DNA of 64,000 nucleotides, taken from assembly GCF_001426745.1 (NCBI RefSeq), contig NZ_LMFI01000001.1:1190022-1254021 (forward strand), written 5' to 3'. The notes under the pieces were generated by a model. The model ran no database searches, was not told where the DNA came from, and saw only the letters and a list, made by a program, of their open reading frames with translations. Made by a program: the position numbers and the translations under genes. Shown here one piece after another: positions 39,150-48,959 of this stretch. This DNA is from Nocardioides sp. Root140. GTDB taxonomy: Bacteria; Actinomycetota; Actinomycetes; Propionibacteriales; Nocardioidaceae. The first letter of the stretch is position 1; each line of letters opens with the position of its first letter.

Positions 39150-39152
39150 GGT
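39147..39152 (+). promoter_or_regulatory. -10 element, trmI, overlapping the upstream stop codon
   Basis: TAGGGT, seven bases before the ATG at 39160. Its TAG is the stop codon of the M50 protease gene. Confidence 0.45.
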
Positions 39153-39159
39153 TCCGCCC

Positions 39160-40146
39160 ATGCCTGACGTGGACCTGCCCGAACCGACCGACCTGCCCGA
39201 CGTACCCCTCGAGGCGTGGTCCGGCGTGCACCGTGGACCCCTGCGTGCGGGGGAGTGGGTGCGGTTGACCGACCAGAAGGGCCGGCGCCACAACTTCGAG
39301 CTCACGCCCGGCAAGCGCTTCTTCAGCAACCGTGGCCACATCGAGCACGACGAGCTGATCGGGCGCGACGAAGGCTTCACCGTGCCGTCGTCGGCGGGCG
39401 GTGAGTACCTCGTGTTCCGCCCGTTGCTCTCCGAGTTCGTGGTCTCGATGCCGCGTGGGGCCGCGGTGGTCTACCCCAAGGACGCCGCCCAGATCGTGGC
39501 GATGGCCGACATCTTCCCGGGTGCCCGGGTCGTGGAGGCCGGTGTGGGCTCGGGTGCGCTGACCTGCTCGCTGCTCCGCGCCGTCGGACCGTGGGGTCGG
39601 GTGACGTCGTTCGAGCGGCGCGAGGAGTTCGCCGACGTGGCTCGGCGCAACGTGAACCAGTTCTTCTCCGCCCCCGACGGCGAGACCCACCCGGCCTGGA
39701 ACCTGCGGCTCGGCGACCTCCAGGAAGAGCTGCCGGGGCTCGGCGAGAAGGTCGACCGGATCATCCTCGACATGCTCGCACCGTGGGAGTGCGTGGACGC
39801 GGTGGCTGACGCGCTGGCGCCCGGCGGGATCGTCGTCGCGTACGTCGCCACCACGACGCAGCTGTCGCGCTACGTCGAGACGGTGCGCGCGCACGGCGGG
39901 TTCACCGATCCCCAGCCGTGGGAGTCACTGGTGCGCGACTGGCACGTCGAGGGACTCGCCGTACGCCCCGGGCACAAGATGATCGGGCACACCGCCTTCC
40001 TCGTCACGGCACGCCGGATGGCGCCCGGCCAGACCGCGCCGCGCAAGAAGCGCCGACCCGCTCCGGGTGCCTACGGGGTGGACTACAACGGCCCCCGGCC
40101 GGCCGACCTGCCTCCGCAGGTGTTCGAGGAGTCCTTCGACGACTGA
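39160..40146 (+). CDS. trmI: tRNA (adenine-58-N1)-methyltransferase
   Basis: A 328-residue TrmI. It makes m1A58 in the T-loop of tRNAs with S-adenosylmethionine. The N-terminal beta domain is followed by PRGAAVVYPKDAAQIVAMADI, a family hallmark, and the SAM-binding motif VVEAGVGSGALTCSLLRAVG. Motif II (TSFERREEFADVARRNV) and the catalytic Asp in RIILDMLAPWE are present. The C terminus is extended by a basic, Pro-rich tail (RKKRRPAPG). Gene order nuclease - protease - trmI - arc is close to that recalled for mycobacteria. Confidence 0.94.
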   Translation: MPDVDLPEPTDLPDVPLEAWSGVHRGPLRAGEWVRLTDQKGRRHNFELTPGKRFFSNRGHIEHDELIGRDEGFTVPSSAGGEYLVFRPLLSEFVVSMPRGAAVVYPKDAAQIVAMADIFPGARVVEAGVGSGALTCSLLRAVGPWGRVTSFERREEFADVARRNVNQFFSAPDGETHPAWNLRLGDLQEELPGLGEKVDRIILDMLAPWECVDAVADALAPGGIVVAYVATTTQLSRYVETVRAHGGFTDPQPWESLVRDWHVEGLAVRPGHKMIGHTAFLVTARRMAPGQTAPRKKRRPAPGAYGVDYNGPRPADLPPQVFEESFDD

Positions 40147-40211
40147 TCGACGCGGAAATGGCGTGAACCGACGCCAGAATGGCCTGTTCACACGCTCGTG
40201 ACGTCTCACGT

Positions 40212-40272
40212 AGCAAATCGTTTCCGAACCGCGCGCCGATTTGCTTTGCTTCCTCCTCCTGATGGGTAAGGT
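40212..40272 (+). promoter_or_regulatory. Putative arc promoter with inverted repeat
   Basis: AGCAAATCG (40212-40220) and its exact complement CGATTTGCT (40237-40245) flank a 16-base spacer in an AT-richer patch. A TTTGCT (40245-40250) and TAAGGT (40267-40272), 16 bases apart, could be the -35 and -10. The repeat may be an operator. A second short inverted repeat, GTGAAC/GTTCAC at 40163-40191, follows trmI and may terminate it. Confidence 0.45.
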
Positions 40273-40299
40273 CACAAGGAGACGCAGGAGGTGGTGCAC

Positions 40300-42039
40300 A
40301 TGTCGGCATCGGACAACTCGAGCAGTCGCGAGGAACTCACCAGTCAGGTGAGGTTCCTCGAGGCCGAAGTCACTGACCTGCGCCGGAGGCTGGCCGATGG
40401 CCCAGTTCACTCCGGTGCACTGGAGCAGCGACTGATCGACACCCAACGGTCCCTGGCCGCGGTGACGTCGCAGAACGAACGCCTGGCCCAGACCCTGCGC
40501 GAGGCCCGCGACCAGATACTCACGCTCAAGGAAGAGGTCGACCGACTGGCCCAGCCGCCGGCCGGGTTCGGCACGTTCCTCGCCCGCAACGACGACGACT
40601 CCATCGACGTGTTCACCGGCGGTCGCAAGCTGCGGGTGACGGTGAGCCCCAACGTCGACCTCGACGCGCTGCAGCGTGGCCAGGAGGTCATGCTCAACGA
40701 GGCACTCAACGTCGTCGCCGCGCTCGACTTCGAGCAGGTCGGCGAGGTCGTCATGCTCAAGGAGATCCTGGCCGACGGCGACCGTGTCCTGGTGATCGCG
40801 AACGCCGACGAGGAGCGCGTGGTCCGCATCGCCGAGCCGCTGCGCAGCCTCAAGCTGCGGGCCGGTGACTCCCTGCTGCTCGACTCCCGAGCCGGCTACG
40901 TCTACGAGAAGGTGCCGAAGTCCGAGGTCGAGGAGCTCGTCCTCGAAGAGGTCCCCGACATCGACTACAGCGCGATCGGCGGTCTGATCGCCCAGATCGA
41001 CCAGATCCGCGACGCCGTCGAGCTGCCCTACCTGCATCCCGAGCTGTTCAAGCAGCACCAGCTCAAGCCGCCGAAGGGCGTGCTGCTCTACGGCCCTCCC
41101 GGCTGCGGGAAGACGTTGATCGCCAAGGCGGTCGCCAACTCCCTGGCCAAGAAGGTCGCGGCCAAGACCGGCCAGGAGGGCAAGTCCTACTTCCTGAACA
41201 TCAAGGGTCCCGAGCTGCTCAACAAGTACGTCGGCGAGACCGAGCGGCACATCCGCCTGGTCTTCCAGCGGGCTCGCGAGAAGGCCAGTGAGGGTACGCC
41301 GGTCATCGTGTTCTTCGACGAGATGGACTCCCTGTTCCGCACCCGAGGCTCCGGGGTCTCCTCCGACGTCGAGAACACCATCGTTCCCCAGCTGCTGAGC
41401 GAGATCGACGGTGTGGAGCTGCTCGAGAACGTGCTGGTGATCGGTGCCTCCAACCGTGAGGACATGATCGACCCGGCCATCCTGCGCCCCGGCCGGCTCG
41501 ACGTGAAGATCAAGATCGAGCGCCCGGACGCCGAGTCCGCACGCGACATCTTCAGCAAGTACCTCACCGCCGAGCTGCCGCTGCACACCGATGACCTGGC
41601 CGAGTTCGGCAACGACCGCGACGCCTGCGTGGCGGGCATGATTCGGGCCACCGTCGAGCGCATGTACACCGAGACCGAGGAGAACCGCTTCCTCGAGGTG
41701 ACCTACGCCAACGGCGACAAGGAAGTCCTCTACTTCAAGGACTTCAACTCCGGCGCGATGATCCAGAACATCGTCGACCGGGCGAAGAAGATGGCGATCA
41801 AGGACCTCCTCGACCACGACCAGCTCGGTCTCCGGGTCCAGCACATGCTCCAGGCGTGCGTCGACGAGTTCAAGGAGAACGAGGACCTCCCGAACACCAC
41901 GAACCCCGACGACTGGGCCCGCATCTCCGGCAAGAAGGGCGAGCGGATCGTCTTCATCCGCACCCTCATCACCGGCAAGCAGGGCACCGAGCCCGGGCGT
42001 TCGATCGACACGGTCGCCAACACCGGCCAGTACCTCTGA
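40300..42039 (+). CDS. arc: Proteasome-associated AAA ATPase (Mpa/ARC)
   Basis: A 579-residue ring ATPase that recognises pupylated proteins, unfolds them and feeds the 20S core. The ATG at 40300 is preceded by AGGAGGT; a GTG at 40291 is possible. Order: N-terminal coiled coil (residues about 8-75, which binds Pup), two OB domains (about 78-230), and the AAA domain with Walker A GPPGCGKT at 265-272 and Walker [13 protein letters not shown]. The C terminus is GQYL, matching the penultimate-Tyr docking motif used to open the proteasome gate. It lies about 2.5 kb upstream of dop. Confidence 0.97.
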   Translation: MSASDNSSSREELTSQVRFLEAEVTDLRRRLADGPVHSGALEQRLIDTQRSLAAVTSQNERLAQTLREARDQILTLKEEVDRLAQPPAGFGTFLARNDDDSIDVFTGGRKLRVTVSPNVDLDALQRGQEVMLNEALNVVAALDFEQVGEVVMLKEILADGDRVLVIANADEERVVRIAEPLRSLKLRAGDSLLLDSRAGYVYEKVPKSEVEELVLEEVPDIDYSAIGGLIAQIDQIRDAVELPYLHPELFKQHQLKPPKGVLLYGPPGCGKTLIAKAVANSLAKKVAAKTGQEGKSYFLNIKGPELLNKYVGETERHIRLVFQRAREKASEGTPVIVFFDEMDSLFRTRGSGVSSDVENTIVPQLLSEIDGVELLENVLVIGASNREDMIDPAILRPGRLDVKIKIERPDAESARDIFSKYLTAELPLHTDDLAEFGNDRDACVAGMIRATVERMYTETEENRFLEVTYANGDKEVLYFKDFNSGAMIQNIVDRAKKMAIKDLLDHDQLGLRVQHMLQACVDEFKENEDLPNTTNPDDWARISGKKGERIVFIRTLITGKQGTEPGRSIDTVANTGQYL

Positions 42040-42061
42040 GCAACCGGCTACCGCGGCGTCG

Positions 42062-42679
42062 TCACTCGGCGATGCCGCGGAAGCCGTACGTCCAGGGCCG
42101 GCCGATCCTCGGTCCGGGCAGGTAGCGCTGGTCGAGGACGGCAATCCCGAACCCGGCATCGCCCACCAGGGCAGGGATGTCGCGGTCCAGGTGGCAACCT
42201 CCGCACACCAGTCCCTGTACGCCGTTGAGCCGGCCCTGCCAGCGCGCCACACCCGCATCGGGCGCGAGGCCGTGCTCGAGGAAGTGCAGTCGACCTCCGG
42301 GTCGCACCACCCGGCGTACCTCCCTCAACGCGCGGAGCGGCTCCGGGATCGTGCATAGGGAGAACGTCACCAGTGCGGCGTCGACCGAGGCATCGGGCAG
42401 GTCGATCGACTGGCCGTCGAGGCCCACCCGCTCGACCGGCACCGAGGACTTCTCGCGGCGGCCTGCCGAGCGGGACCAGCCCAGGTCGCTGGGCTCCACC
42501 GCGGCGACGGCGCTCACCTCCTCGGGCAGGTGGGGGAGGTTCATCCCGGACCCGAAACCCACCTCGAGGACCCGGCCGGTCAGGCCCTCACAGGCCTGCG
42601 CTCGAAGCTCGCCGATCTCCGGGGCGCTGAGCCCGGCATCGGTCAATCGCGGCACGACGTGTTCGACCCACCAACCCAT
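42062..42679 (-). CDS. Class I SAM-dependent methyltransferase
   Basis: A 205-residue methyltransferase type 11 protein. Motif I is VLEVGFGSGMNLPHLP, the acidic strand beta-2 region is AAVEPSDLGW, motif II-like is SVDAALVTFSLCTIPEP, and RVVRPGGRLHFLEHG is the post-motif segment typical of the UbiE/menaquinone-type group. The substrate is unknown. It is inserted antisense between arc and dop. The ATG at 42679 has a TAGTGT hexamer seven bases upstream. Confidence 0.88.
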   Translation of the reverse strand: MGWWVEHVVPRLTDAGLSAPEIGELRAQACEGLTGRVLEVGFGSGMNLPHLPEEVSAVAAVEPSDLGWSRSAGRREKSSVPVERVGLDGQSIDLPDASVDAALVTFSLCTIPEPLRALREVRRVVRPGGRLHFLEHGLAPDAGVARWQGRLNGVQGLVCGGCHLDRDIPALVGDAGFGIAVLDQRYLPGPRIGRPWTYGFRGIAE

Positions 42680-42686
42680 GTGACCG

Positions 42687-42692
42687 ACACTA
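42687..42692 (-). promoter_or_regulatory. -10 element, methyltransferase gene (leaderless type)
   Basis: TAGTGT on the minus strand, seven bases before the ATG at 42679. Confidence 0.4.
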
Positions 42693-42741
42693 GGTCGCGC
42701 GAACGGCCGCGTCCACGGGTCGATGCGTCGGTCGTCCCGAG

Positions 42742-42747
42742 TAGGCT
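42742..42747 (+). promoter_or_regulatory. -10 element, dop (leaderless type)
   Basis: TAGGCT, six bases before the ATG at 42754. It probably drives dop and, through readthrough, pup-prcBA. Confidence 0.5.
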
Positions 42748-42753
42748 CGAATC

Positions 42754-44262
42754 ATGAGCGTTCGCAGGGTGATGGGCACCGAGGTCGAGTACGGCATCTC
42801 GGTCCAGGGACAGCCGACGGCCAACCCGATGGTGGCGTCCTCGCAGGTGGTCAACGCCTACGCGTCGGCCACGCTGAAGGCGCGACGCGCCCGATGGGAC
42901 TTCGAGGAGGAGTCACCGCTGCGCGACGCCCGAGGGTTCGACATGTCGCGACAGGTCGCCGACGCCAGCCAGCTTACCGACGAGGACCTCGGCCTGGCCA
43001 ACGTCATCCTCACCAACGGCGCGCGCCTGTACGTCGACCACGCCCACCCCGAGTACGCCACGCCCGAGTGCACGAACCCGCTCGACATCGTCCGCTGGGA
43101 CAAGGCGGGGGAGCAGGTGATGCTCGACGCAGCCCGTCTGGCCGCCAACATTCCCGGGGCCGCGCCGATCCTGCTCTACAAGAACAACACCGACAACAAG
43201 GGCGCCTCCTACGGCGCCCACGAGAACTACCTGATGCGCCGCTCGACGGCGTTCGCCGACATCGTGCGCCACCTGACGCCGTTCTTCGTGTCCCGACAGG
43301 TGGTCACCGGCGCCGGCCGGGTGGGCATCGGCCAGGACGGCCGCGACAACGGCTTCCAGATCAGCCAGCGCGCCGACTTCTTCGAGGTCGAGGTGGGTCT
43401 CGAGACCACGCTGAAGCGGCCGATCATCAACACCCGCGACGAACCGCACGCCGACCCGGAGAAATACCGCCGGCTGCACGTGATCATCGGAGACGCCAAC
43501 CTCGCCGAGGTGTCGACGTACCTCAAGGTCGGCACGACCGCGCTGGTGCTGGCGATGATCGAGGACCGCTTCCTCACCGCGCCGCTCTCGGTCGAGTCAC
43601 CTGTCGCGTCGCTGCGGGCGATCTCGCACGACCCGACCTGCAAGCACCTCGTGACGTTGGGCGACGGCCGCAAGCTGACCGCCGTACAACTCCAGATGGA
43701 ATACCTCGACCTCGCCAGGAAGTACGTCGACGAGACCCTGGGCGACGACGCCGACGCCCAGACCCGCGACGTGCTGACCCGCTGGGAGTCGGTGCTGACC
43801 CGTCTCGAGCGTGACCCCATGGAGTGCGCCACCGAGCTCGACTGGGTGGCCAAGCTCAAGCTGCTCCAGCAGTACCGCGACCGCGACGGCCTCGAGTGGG
43901 ACGACGCGAAGCTGCACCTGATCGACCTGCAGTACTCCGACATCCGCCCCGAGAAGGGCCTCTACCACCGCCTCGTGCGCATGGGCCGCATCGAGCGTCT
44001 GCTCGAGGAGCCGTCCATCGAGAGCGCGATGCACGAGCCGCCCACCGACACCCGGGCCTACTTCCGTGGCCGGTGTCTCGAGAAGTACGCCGACTCGGTG
44101 GCCGCTGCGTCGTGGGACTCGGTGATCTTCGACCTCCCCGGACGCGAGTCCCTGCAACGGGTGCCGACCATCGACCCGCTGCGCGGCAGCCGGTCACACG
44201 TGGGCGAGCTGCTCGACCGCTGCGACACCGCCGAGCAGCTCTTCGACGCACTGACGCACTGA
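42754..44262 (+). CDS. dop: Depupylase / Pup deamidase
   Basis: Dop, 502 residues. It cleaves the isopeptide bond between Pup and its substrates and, where Pup ends in Gln, deamidates it to Glu. The fold is that of carboxylate-amine ligases related to glutamine synthetase. The N terminus has GTEVEYGI with the metal-binding glutamates, the active-site aspartate is Asp95 in [13 protein letters not shown], and the nucleotide region follows in [21 protein letters not shown]. The loop between strands specific to Dop (residues about 37-55) is present, which separates it from PafA. Here Pup already ends in GGE, so only depupylation should be needed. Confidence 0.96.
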   Translation: MSVRRVMGTEVEYGISVQGQPTANPMVASSQVVNAYASATLKARRARWDFEEESPLRDARGFDMSRQVADASQLTDEDLGLANVILTNGARLYVDHAHPEYATPECTNPLDIVRWDKAGEQVMLDAARLAANIPGAAPILLYKNNTDNKGASYGAHENYLMRRSTAFADIVRHLTPFFVSRQVVTGAGRVGIGQDGRDNGFQISQRADFFEVEVGLETTLKRPIINTRDEPHADPEKYRRLHVIIGDANLAEVSTYLKVGTTALVLAMIEDRFLTAPLSVESPVASLRAISHDPTCKHLVTLGDGRKLTAVQLQMEYLDLARKYVDETLGDDADAQTRDVLTRWESVLTRLERDPMECATELDWVAKLKLLQQYRDRDGLEWDDAKLHLIDLQYSDIRPEKGLYHRLVRMGRIERLLEEPSIESAMHEPPTDTRAYFRGRCLEKYADSVAAASWDSVIFDLPGRESLQRVPTIDPLRGSRSHVGELLDRCDTAEQLFDALTH

Positions 44263-44312
44263 TTCCCGTCCGTTGGTCGAGCAAGTCGGGGCCATTTCTT
44301 TCCCGGAGTGGA

Positions 44313-44318
44313 TAGGGT
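44313..44318 (+). promoter_or_regulatory. -10 element, pup (leaderless type)
   Basis: TAGGGT, seven bases before the ATG at 44326. A separate promoter would allow high expression of pup-prcB-prcA independent of dop. Confidence 0.45.
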
Positions 44319-44325
44319 CGGAGAC

Positions 44326-44523
44326 ATGGCACAGGAGCAGAAGCAGCCGAAGAAGTCGACCGAGGACACCCCGGTCGAGGAGGAGACCGTCGCGCCCGAG
44401 GTCACCGAGCGCAAGGAGCAGCTCGACGAGGACATCGACGCGATCCTCGACGAGATCGACGACGTCCTCGAGACCAACGCCGAGGACTTCGTGAAGTCCT
44501 TCATCCAGAAGGGCGGGGAGTGA
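44326..44523 (+). CDS. pup: Prokaryotic ubiquitin-like protein Pup
   Basis: A 65-residue acidic, largely disordered protein tag. The ATG at 44326 is followed by [10 protein letters not shown], an acidic middle, the ATPase-binding helix ([20 protein letters not shown]) and the family end [11 protein letters not shown]. The C-terminal residue is already glutamate, so the gamma-carboxylate can be ligated to lysines by PafA without deamidation; mycobacterial Pup ends in GGQ. It starts 63 bases after dop and is followed by prcB after four bases. Confidence 0.97.
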   Translation: MAQEQKQPKKSTEDTPVEEETVAPEVTERKEQLDEDIDAILDEIDDVLETNAEDFVKSFIQKGGE

Positions 44524-44527
44524 GTCG

Positions 44528-45370
44528 GTGAGCGCCCCCAGCTACGGGTCCCGCCTGCCCGCTTCGTTCCTGACCCCCGGCACGTCGTCGTTCGCCGACT
44601 TCATCGGTGAACACTCACCCGACCTGCTGCCCTCCAAGCGTGCCGTGCCGCAGGGCAACGTCGGAGACCTGGCGCCGCACGGCACCACGATCGTCTCCGC
44701 GACGTTCCCCGGCGGCGTGATCATGGCCGGCGACCGGCGCGCCACGATGGGCAACATCATCGCGCAGCGCGACATCCAGAAGGTCTTCCCGGCCGACGAG
44801 TTCAGCTGCGTCGGCATCGCCGGCGCCGCCGGGCTGGCGGTCGAGATGGTGCGACTCTTCCAGACCGAGCTCGAGCACTACGAGAAGATCGAGGGCACCA
44901 CGCTCTCCATGGACGGCAAGGCCAACCGCCTCGCGGCCCTGATCCGGGCGAACCTCGGCCTGGCCATGCAGGGCCTCGCCGTCGTACCCCTCTTCTCGGG
45001 CTACGACCTCATCGCCGAGCAGGGGCGCATCTTCTCCTACGACGTCACCGGCGGCCGCTACGAGGAGACCGCGTTCCACTCGGTCGGCTCCGGGTCGATG
45101 TTCGCCCGCGGTTCGCTGAAGAAGCTCTACCGCGAGGACCTCACCGAGACCGAGTGCGTGACCGCCGTCGTGCAGGCGCTCTACGACGCCGCCGACGACG
45201 ACTCCGCGACCGGTGGTCCCGACGTGAGCCGTCGCATCTTCCCCGTCGTGCAGGTGATCACCGCCGACGGAGGCCGCCGACTCGCCGACGACGAGGTCGC
45301 CGCGATCGCGGACCAGGTGATCGCGAGTCGACTCCAGCGCCCCGACGGCCCCGCCGCCTCACTGGTCTGA
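44528..45370 (+). CDS. prcB: 20S proteasome beta subunit
   Basis: PrcB, 280 residues, GTG start. The N-terminal 52 residues are a propeptide that is removed autocatalytically before Thr53 in [10 protein letters not shown]; the mature catalytic subunit is 228 residues with the N-terminal threonine nucleophile. The catalytic lysine region GDRRATMGN and the aspartate in FVxxGD-type segments (SYDVTGG) are present. Fourteen copies form the inner two rings of the core. It is followed by prcA after 21 bases. Confidence 0.97.
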   Translation: MSAPSYGSRLPASFLTPGTSSFADFIGEHSPDLLPSKRAVPQGNVGDLAPHGTTIVSATFPGGVIMAGDRRATMGNIIAQRDIQKVFPADEFSCVGIAGAAGLAVEMVRLFQTELEHYEKIEGTTLSMDGKANRLAALIRANLGLAMQGLAVVPLFSGYDLIAEQGRIFSYDVTGGRYEETAFHSVGSGSMFARGSLKKLYREDLTETECVTAVVQALYDAADDDSATGGPDVSRRIFPVVQVITADGGRRLADDEVAAIADQVIASRLQRPDGPAASLV

Positions 45371-45391
45371 CCCGAGCCAAGGATTTCTCAC

Positions 45392-46369
45392 ATGAGCATG
45401 CCGTACTACGTCTCTCCCGAGCAGTTGATGAAGGACCGTGCGGACTTCGCGCGCAAGGGCATTGCCCGCGGTCGGTCCGTGGTCGTCGTGCAGTTCGCCG
45501 ACGGCGTCCTCTTCGTCTCCGAGAACCCCTCGCAGGCGCTGCACAAGGTCTCCGAGATCTACGACCGCATCGCGTTCGCCGCGGTCGGCCGCTACAACGA
45601 GTTCGAGAACCTCCGCATCGCCGGCGTACGCCTGGCCGACATGCGCGGCTACGCCTACGACCGTCGCGACGTCACGGGCCGCGGGTTGGCGAACGCCTAC
45701 GCGCAGACCCTCGGCACGATCTTCTCCAGCGGCGGGGAGAAGCCCTACGAGGTCGAGCTGTTCGTGGCCGAGATCGGCGACGAGGCGGCCGACGACCAGA
45801 TCTACCGGCTGACGTACGACGGCCAGGTGGCTGACGAGCACGGGTACGCCGTGATGGGTGGCGCGGCCGACCAGGTGGCCTCACACCTCAAGGAGCACTA
45901 CACCGAGGGCGCGACGCTCGACGACGCGATCAAGCTGGCCGTGGCTGCGCTCGGTCACTCCGACACCGACGACCGGGTGATCCCGGCCGACGACCTCGAG
46001 GTCGCCGTGCTCGACCGCACCCGCACCCAGCCCCGCAAGTTCCGTCGCCTGCGGCCAGCCGCGCTGACCGAGATCCTCGGGGACCGTGGCCCCGAGACCG
46101 CGGCCCAGCCAGACGCCGAGGACGCCCAGGTGGGGGCCGCCCCGACGGTTCCCACCGGTCCCGACAACCCCGCTGACCCGACCGACACGGTGAGCGGATC
46201 CACGCCCCCGCTGGAAGACCCGGTCACCGGTGAGCCCGCTTCCGGAGAACCGGAGTCCGGCGAGCCGCCCACCGCTCCTCCCACGGCACCGCCCACGCCC
46301 CCGACACCACCCGTGGACCCACCCACGCCCGGCCACGGCGAGCCCCCGATCGCCCCACCCCCTGCCTGA
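45392..46369 (+). CDS. prcA: 20S proteasome alpha subunit with long Pro-rich tail
   Basis: PrcA, 325 residues, well above the usual 240-265. Residues 1-232 form the conserved subunit: gate-forming N terminus [29 protein letters not shown] and the body up to [18 protein letters not shown]. Residues about 233-325 are a low-complexity tail rich in Pro, Glu, Gly and Thr (ending [19 protein letters not shown] then EPPIAPPPA). The alpha rings cap the core and receive substrate from ARC. Because C-terminal residues of alpha subunits lie on the outer surface, the tail may project from the barrel; its role is unknown. Confidence 0.95.
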   Translation: MSMPYYVSPEQLMKDRADFARKGIARGRSVVVVQFADGVLFVSENPSQALHKVSEIYDRIAFAAVGRYNEFENLRIAGVRLADMRGYAYDRRDVTGRGLANAYAQTLGTIFSSGGEKPYEVELFVAEIGDEAADDQIYRLTYDGQVADEHGYAVMGGAADQVASHLKEHYTEGATLDDAIKLAVAALGHSDTDDRVIPADDLEVAVLDRTRTQPRKFRRLRPAALTEILGDRGPETAAQPDAEDAQVGAAPTVPTGPDNPADPTDTVSGSTPPLEDPVTGEPASGEPESGEPPTAPPTAPPTPPTPPVDPPTPGHGEPPIAPPPA

Positions 46370-46383
46370 CCGGCTCCCAACAC

Positions 46384-46447
46384 CGCCGTCACCGAACAGT
46401 CAACAGGTCTTTGCCAGAGAAATCCTGAGGCCTGTTCGGTGACGGCG
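46384..46447. promoter_or_regulatory. 16-bp inverted repeat between prcA and pafA
   Basis: CGCCGTCACCGAACAG at 46384-46399 is exactly complementary to 46432-46447, with a 32-base interior that itself contains a second short pair, AACAGG/CCTGTT. No T-run follows. It could terminate the prcBA transcript or be a binding site controlling pafA, which has its own -10 at 46509. Confidence 0.7.
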
Positions 46448-46508
46448 ACGGGTGGGTGGAAGTCGCATGACAACGGTCAACCTCCCACCGTGATGCCCAA
46501 GCTGTGAC

Positions 46509-46514
46509 TACTGT
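46509..46514 (+). promoter_or_regulatory. -10 element, pafA (leaderless type)
   Basis: TACTGT, six bases before the ATG at 46521. Confidence 0.4.
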
Positions 46515-46520
46515 TGGGCC

Positions 46521-47882
46521 ATGGACCGCCGGATCTTCGGAATCGAGAACGAGTACGGCGTCACCTGCACGTTCAAGGGGCAGCGACGCCTGAGCCCGGA
46601 CGAGGTGGCCCGCTACCTCTTCCGCAAGGTCGTGTCGTGGGGGCGCAGCAGCAACGTCTTCCTGCGCAACGGTGCCCGGCTCTACCTCGACGTCGGCAGC
46701 CACCCGGAGTACGCGACGCCGGAGTGCGACGACATCGTCGAGCTGGTCACCCACGACAAGGCGGGGGAGCGGGTCCTCGAAGGGCTTCTGGTCGACGCCG
46801 AGCGCCGGCTCCACGACGAGGGCATCGCCGGCGACATCTACCTGTTCAAGAACAACACCGACTCCGCAGGCAACTCCTACGGTTGCCACGAGAACTACCT
46901 CGTCGGCCGGGCCGGCGAGTTCAGTCGGCTGGCCGACATCCTGATCCCGTTCCTGGTGACGCGCCAGATCGTGGTCGGCGCCGGCAAGATCATCCAGACA
47001 CCGCGCGGGGCGTCGTACTCCATCAGCCAGCGCGCCGAGCACATCTGGGAAGGCGTCTCGAGCGCCACCACCCGCAGCCGCCCGATCATCAACACCCGCG
47101 ACGAACCGCACGCGGACGCCGAGAAGTACCGCCGGCTCCACGTCATCGTAGGCGACTCCAACATGAGCGAGACCACCACCTTGCTGAAGGTGGCCAGCTG
47201 CGACCTCGTGCTCCGGATGATCGAGGAGGGGGTCGTGATGCGCGACCTCACCATGGAGAACCCGATCCGGGCGATCCGCGAGATCTCCCACGACATGACT
47301 GGCCGCAAGAAGGTCCGGCTGGCCAACGGCCGCGAGGCCAGTGCGCTCGAGATCCAGCTCGAGTACTTCACCCGGGCCCGCGACTTCGTCGACCGTCGTG
47401 AGCTGCGTACGCCGGTCATCGACCAGGCCCTCGACCTCTGGGAGCGGGGCCTCAAGGCGATCGAGTCCGGCGACCTCGACTCCGTCGACCGCGAGATCGA
47501 CTGGGTCATCAAGTGGAAGCTGATCGAGCGCTACCGCGCCAAGCACGGCATGGCGTTGGGCCACGCGCGCATCGCGCAGCTCGACCTCGCCTACCACGAC
47601 ATCCACCGCAACCGGGGTCTCTACTACCTGCTCGAGAAGCGCGGAGCGGTTGCCCGGGTCACCGACGACCTCAAGATCTTCGAGGCCAAGTCGGTGCCGC
47701 CGCAGAACACCCGTGCCCGCCTGCGCGGCGAGTTCATCAAGAAGGCACAGGAGCGGCGACGCGACTTCACCGTCGACTGGGTGCACCTCAAGCTCAACGA
47801 CCAGGCCCAGCGCACGGTGCTCTGCAAGGACCCCTTCCGCTCGGCCGACGAACGCGTCCAGCGACTCATCGACGGCATGTGA
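46521..47882 (+). CDS. pafA: Pup-protein ligase
   Basis: PafA, 453 residues. It uses ATP to join the C-terminal glutamate of Pup to lysine side chains. It is homologous to Dop: the N terminus is [13 protein letters not shown] with metal-binding glutamates, the catalytic aspartate is Asp57 in [14 protein letters not shown], and the nucleotide region [21 protein letters not shown] corresponds to the same segment in Dop. The Dop-specific loop is absent. It lies downstream of prcA across a 151-base gap with a strong inverted repeat. Confidence 0.97.
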   Translation: MDRRIFGIENEYGVTCTFKGQRRLSPDEVARYLFRKVVSWGRSSNVFLRNGARLYLDVGSHPEYATPECDDIVELVTHDKAGERVLEGLLVDAERRLHDEGIAGDIYLFKNNTDSAGNSYGCHENYLVGRAGEFSRLADILIPFLVTRQIVVGAGKIIQTPRGASYSISQRAEHIWEGVSSATTRSRPIINTRDEPHADAEKYRRLHVIVGDSNMSETTTLLKVASCDLVLRMIEEGVVMRDLTMENPIRAIREISHDMTGRKKVRLANGREASALEIQLEYFTRARDFVDRRELRTPVIDQALDLWERGLKAIESGDLDSVDREIDWVIKWKLIERYRAKHGMALGHARIAQLDLAYHDIHRNRGLYYLLEKRGAVARVTDDLKIFEAKSVPPQNTRARLRGEFIKKAQERRRDFTVDWVHLKLNDQAQRTVLCKDPFRSADERVQRLIDGM

Positions 47883-47903
47883 GGGATCGTTGCTCCATCC
47901 GGC

Positions 47904-47909
47904 TAGGCT
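47904..47909 (+). promoter_or_regulatory. -10 element, FKBP lipoprotein gene
   Basis: TAGGCT, 31 bases before the GTG at 47941. It would give a leader of about 25 bases. Confidence 0.35.
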
Positions 47910-47940
47910 GTCCCGCGCTCGCCGTACCCCGAATCCGAAG

Positions 47941-48876
47941 GTGAACCCGTTGCGCCGCGTCCTTGTGCTCCTGAGCGTCCTGCTGCTGATGATGATCGGT
48001 CTCACCGCCTGCGGTGACGACGACGGCGGCGGCAAGTCCAACGACGGATCGGTCAAGGTCACCGGCACGTTCGGATCCGAGCCGAAGGTGGCCTTCAAGG
48101 GCGAGTACAAGCGCACCACCACCGAGACCACGGTGCTCAGCGAGGGCGACGGCGACCAGGTCAAGGTGGGCGACAGCGTCTTCGCGAACCTCTACATCGC
48201 CAACGGATTCACCGGCAAGCAGGCGGCGAGCACGTGGGACGAAGGTTCCGCGAGCCTGGTCAAGGTGAGCGACGACATGCTGCCCGGCCTCAAGAAGGCC
48301 ATCGACGGGCAGAAGGCCGGCTCGCGGGTGATGGTCGAGTCGACCCCCAAGGACGCGTTCGGCGAGGCCGGCAACCCCAACCTGTTCATCGACCCGTCGG
48401 ACTCGGTGGTCTTCGTCGTCGACATCATCAAGGTGATCCCGACGAGCATCGACACGAGCAAGGCGACCGCCCCCAAGGGTGCGCCGAAGGTGGTCGAGAA
48501 GGACGGCGCCGTGACCGGCCTGACCTTCACCGGCAAGCCCGCCAAGATCACCAAGCTCGAGACGATCACCCTGGTCAAGGGCACCGGCCCCAAGGCGAAG
48601 AAGGGCTCCACGCTGGCCGTGAAGTACCTCGGCCAGGTCAACGGCAAGAAGCAGGTCTTCGACCAGAACTTCACCAAGGGCGATCCCTACTCCGTGACCA
48701 TCGGTCAGGGCGGCACGATCCAGGGCTGGCAGGAAGGCCTCACCGGGGTCACCGAGGGCAGCCGGGTCATCCTGCGGATCCCCTCGAAGCTCGGGTACGG
48801 CAAGAAGGGCAGCGCGCCCAAGATCAAGCCCGGCGACGACCTGGTCTTCGTGATCGACGTGCTCGCGGTCAACTGA
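47941..48876 (+). CDS. FKBP-type peptidyl-prolyl isomerase lipoprotein
   Basis: A 311-residue lipoprotein with an N-terminal signal (LRRVLVLLSVLLLMMI) and lipobox GLTAC, Cys24. The C-terminal FKBP domain is clear from about residue 205: GTGPKAKKGSTLAVKYLGQVNGKKQVFDQNF, then GGTIQGWQEGLTGVTEGSRVILRIPSKLGYG and the end DDLVFVIDVLAVN. The first half (residues about 45-165) has the same layout in weaker form (DQVKVGDSVFANLYIAN, ending DSVVFVVDIIKVIP), so the protein looks like tandem FKBP domains, the first degenerate. It should fold secreted proteins at the outer face of the membrane. The start is GTG at 47941; TTG 47950 is an alternative. Confidence 0.9.
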   Translation: MNPLRRVLVLLSVLLLMMIGLTACGDDDGGGKSNDGSVKVTGTFGSEPKVAFKGEYKRTTTETTVLSEGDGDQVKVGDSVFANLYIANGFTGKQAASTWDEGSASLVKVSDDMLPGLKKAIDGQKAGSRVMVESTPKDAFGEAGNPNLFIDPSDSVVFVVDIIKVIPTSIDTSKATAPKGAPKVVEKDGAVTGLTFTGKPAKITKLETITLVKGTGPKAKKGSTLAVKYLGQVNGKKQVFDQNFTKGDPYSVTIGQGGTIQGWQEGLTGVTEGSRVILRIPSKLGYGKKGSAPKIKPGDDLVFVIDVLAVN

Positions 48877-48901
48877 CCGCCAGCATCTGACCGCCAGCAT
48901 C
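48874..48901. repeat. Two 14-bp tandem copies after the FKBP gene
   Basis: TGACCGCCAGCATC occurs twice in tandem; the first copy begins with the TGA stop of the FKBP gene and a third partial TGACCGAAC follows. Slippage duplication is the simplest origin. Confidence 0.7.
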
Positions 48902-48959
48902 TGACCGAACGGGTCAGGCATCATCGAACAAGTCATGGCACACACGGGAGGAGCAGCAG

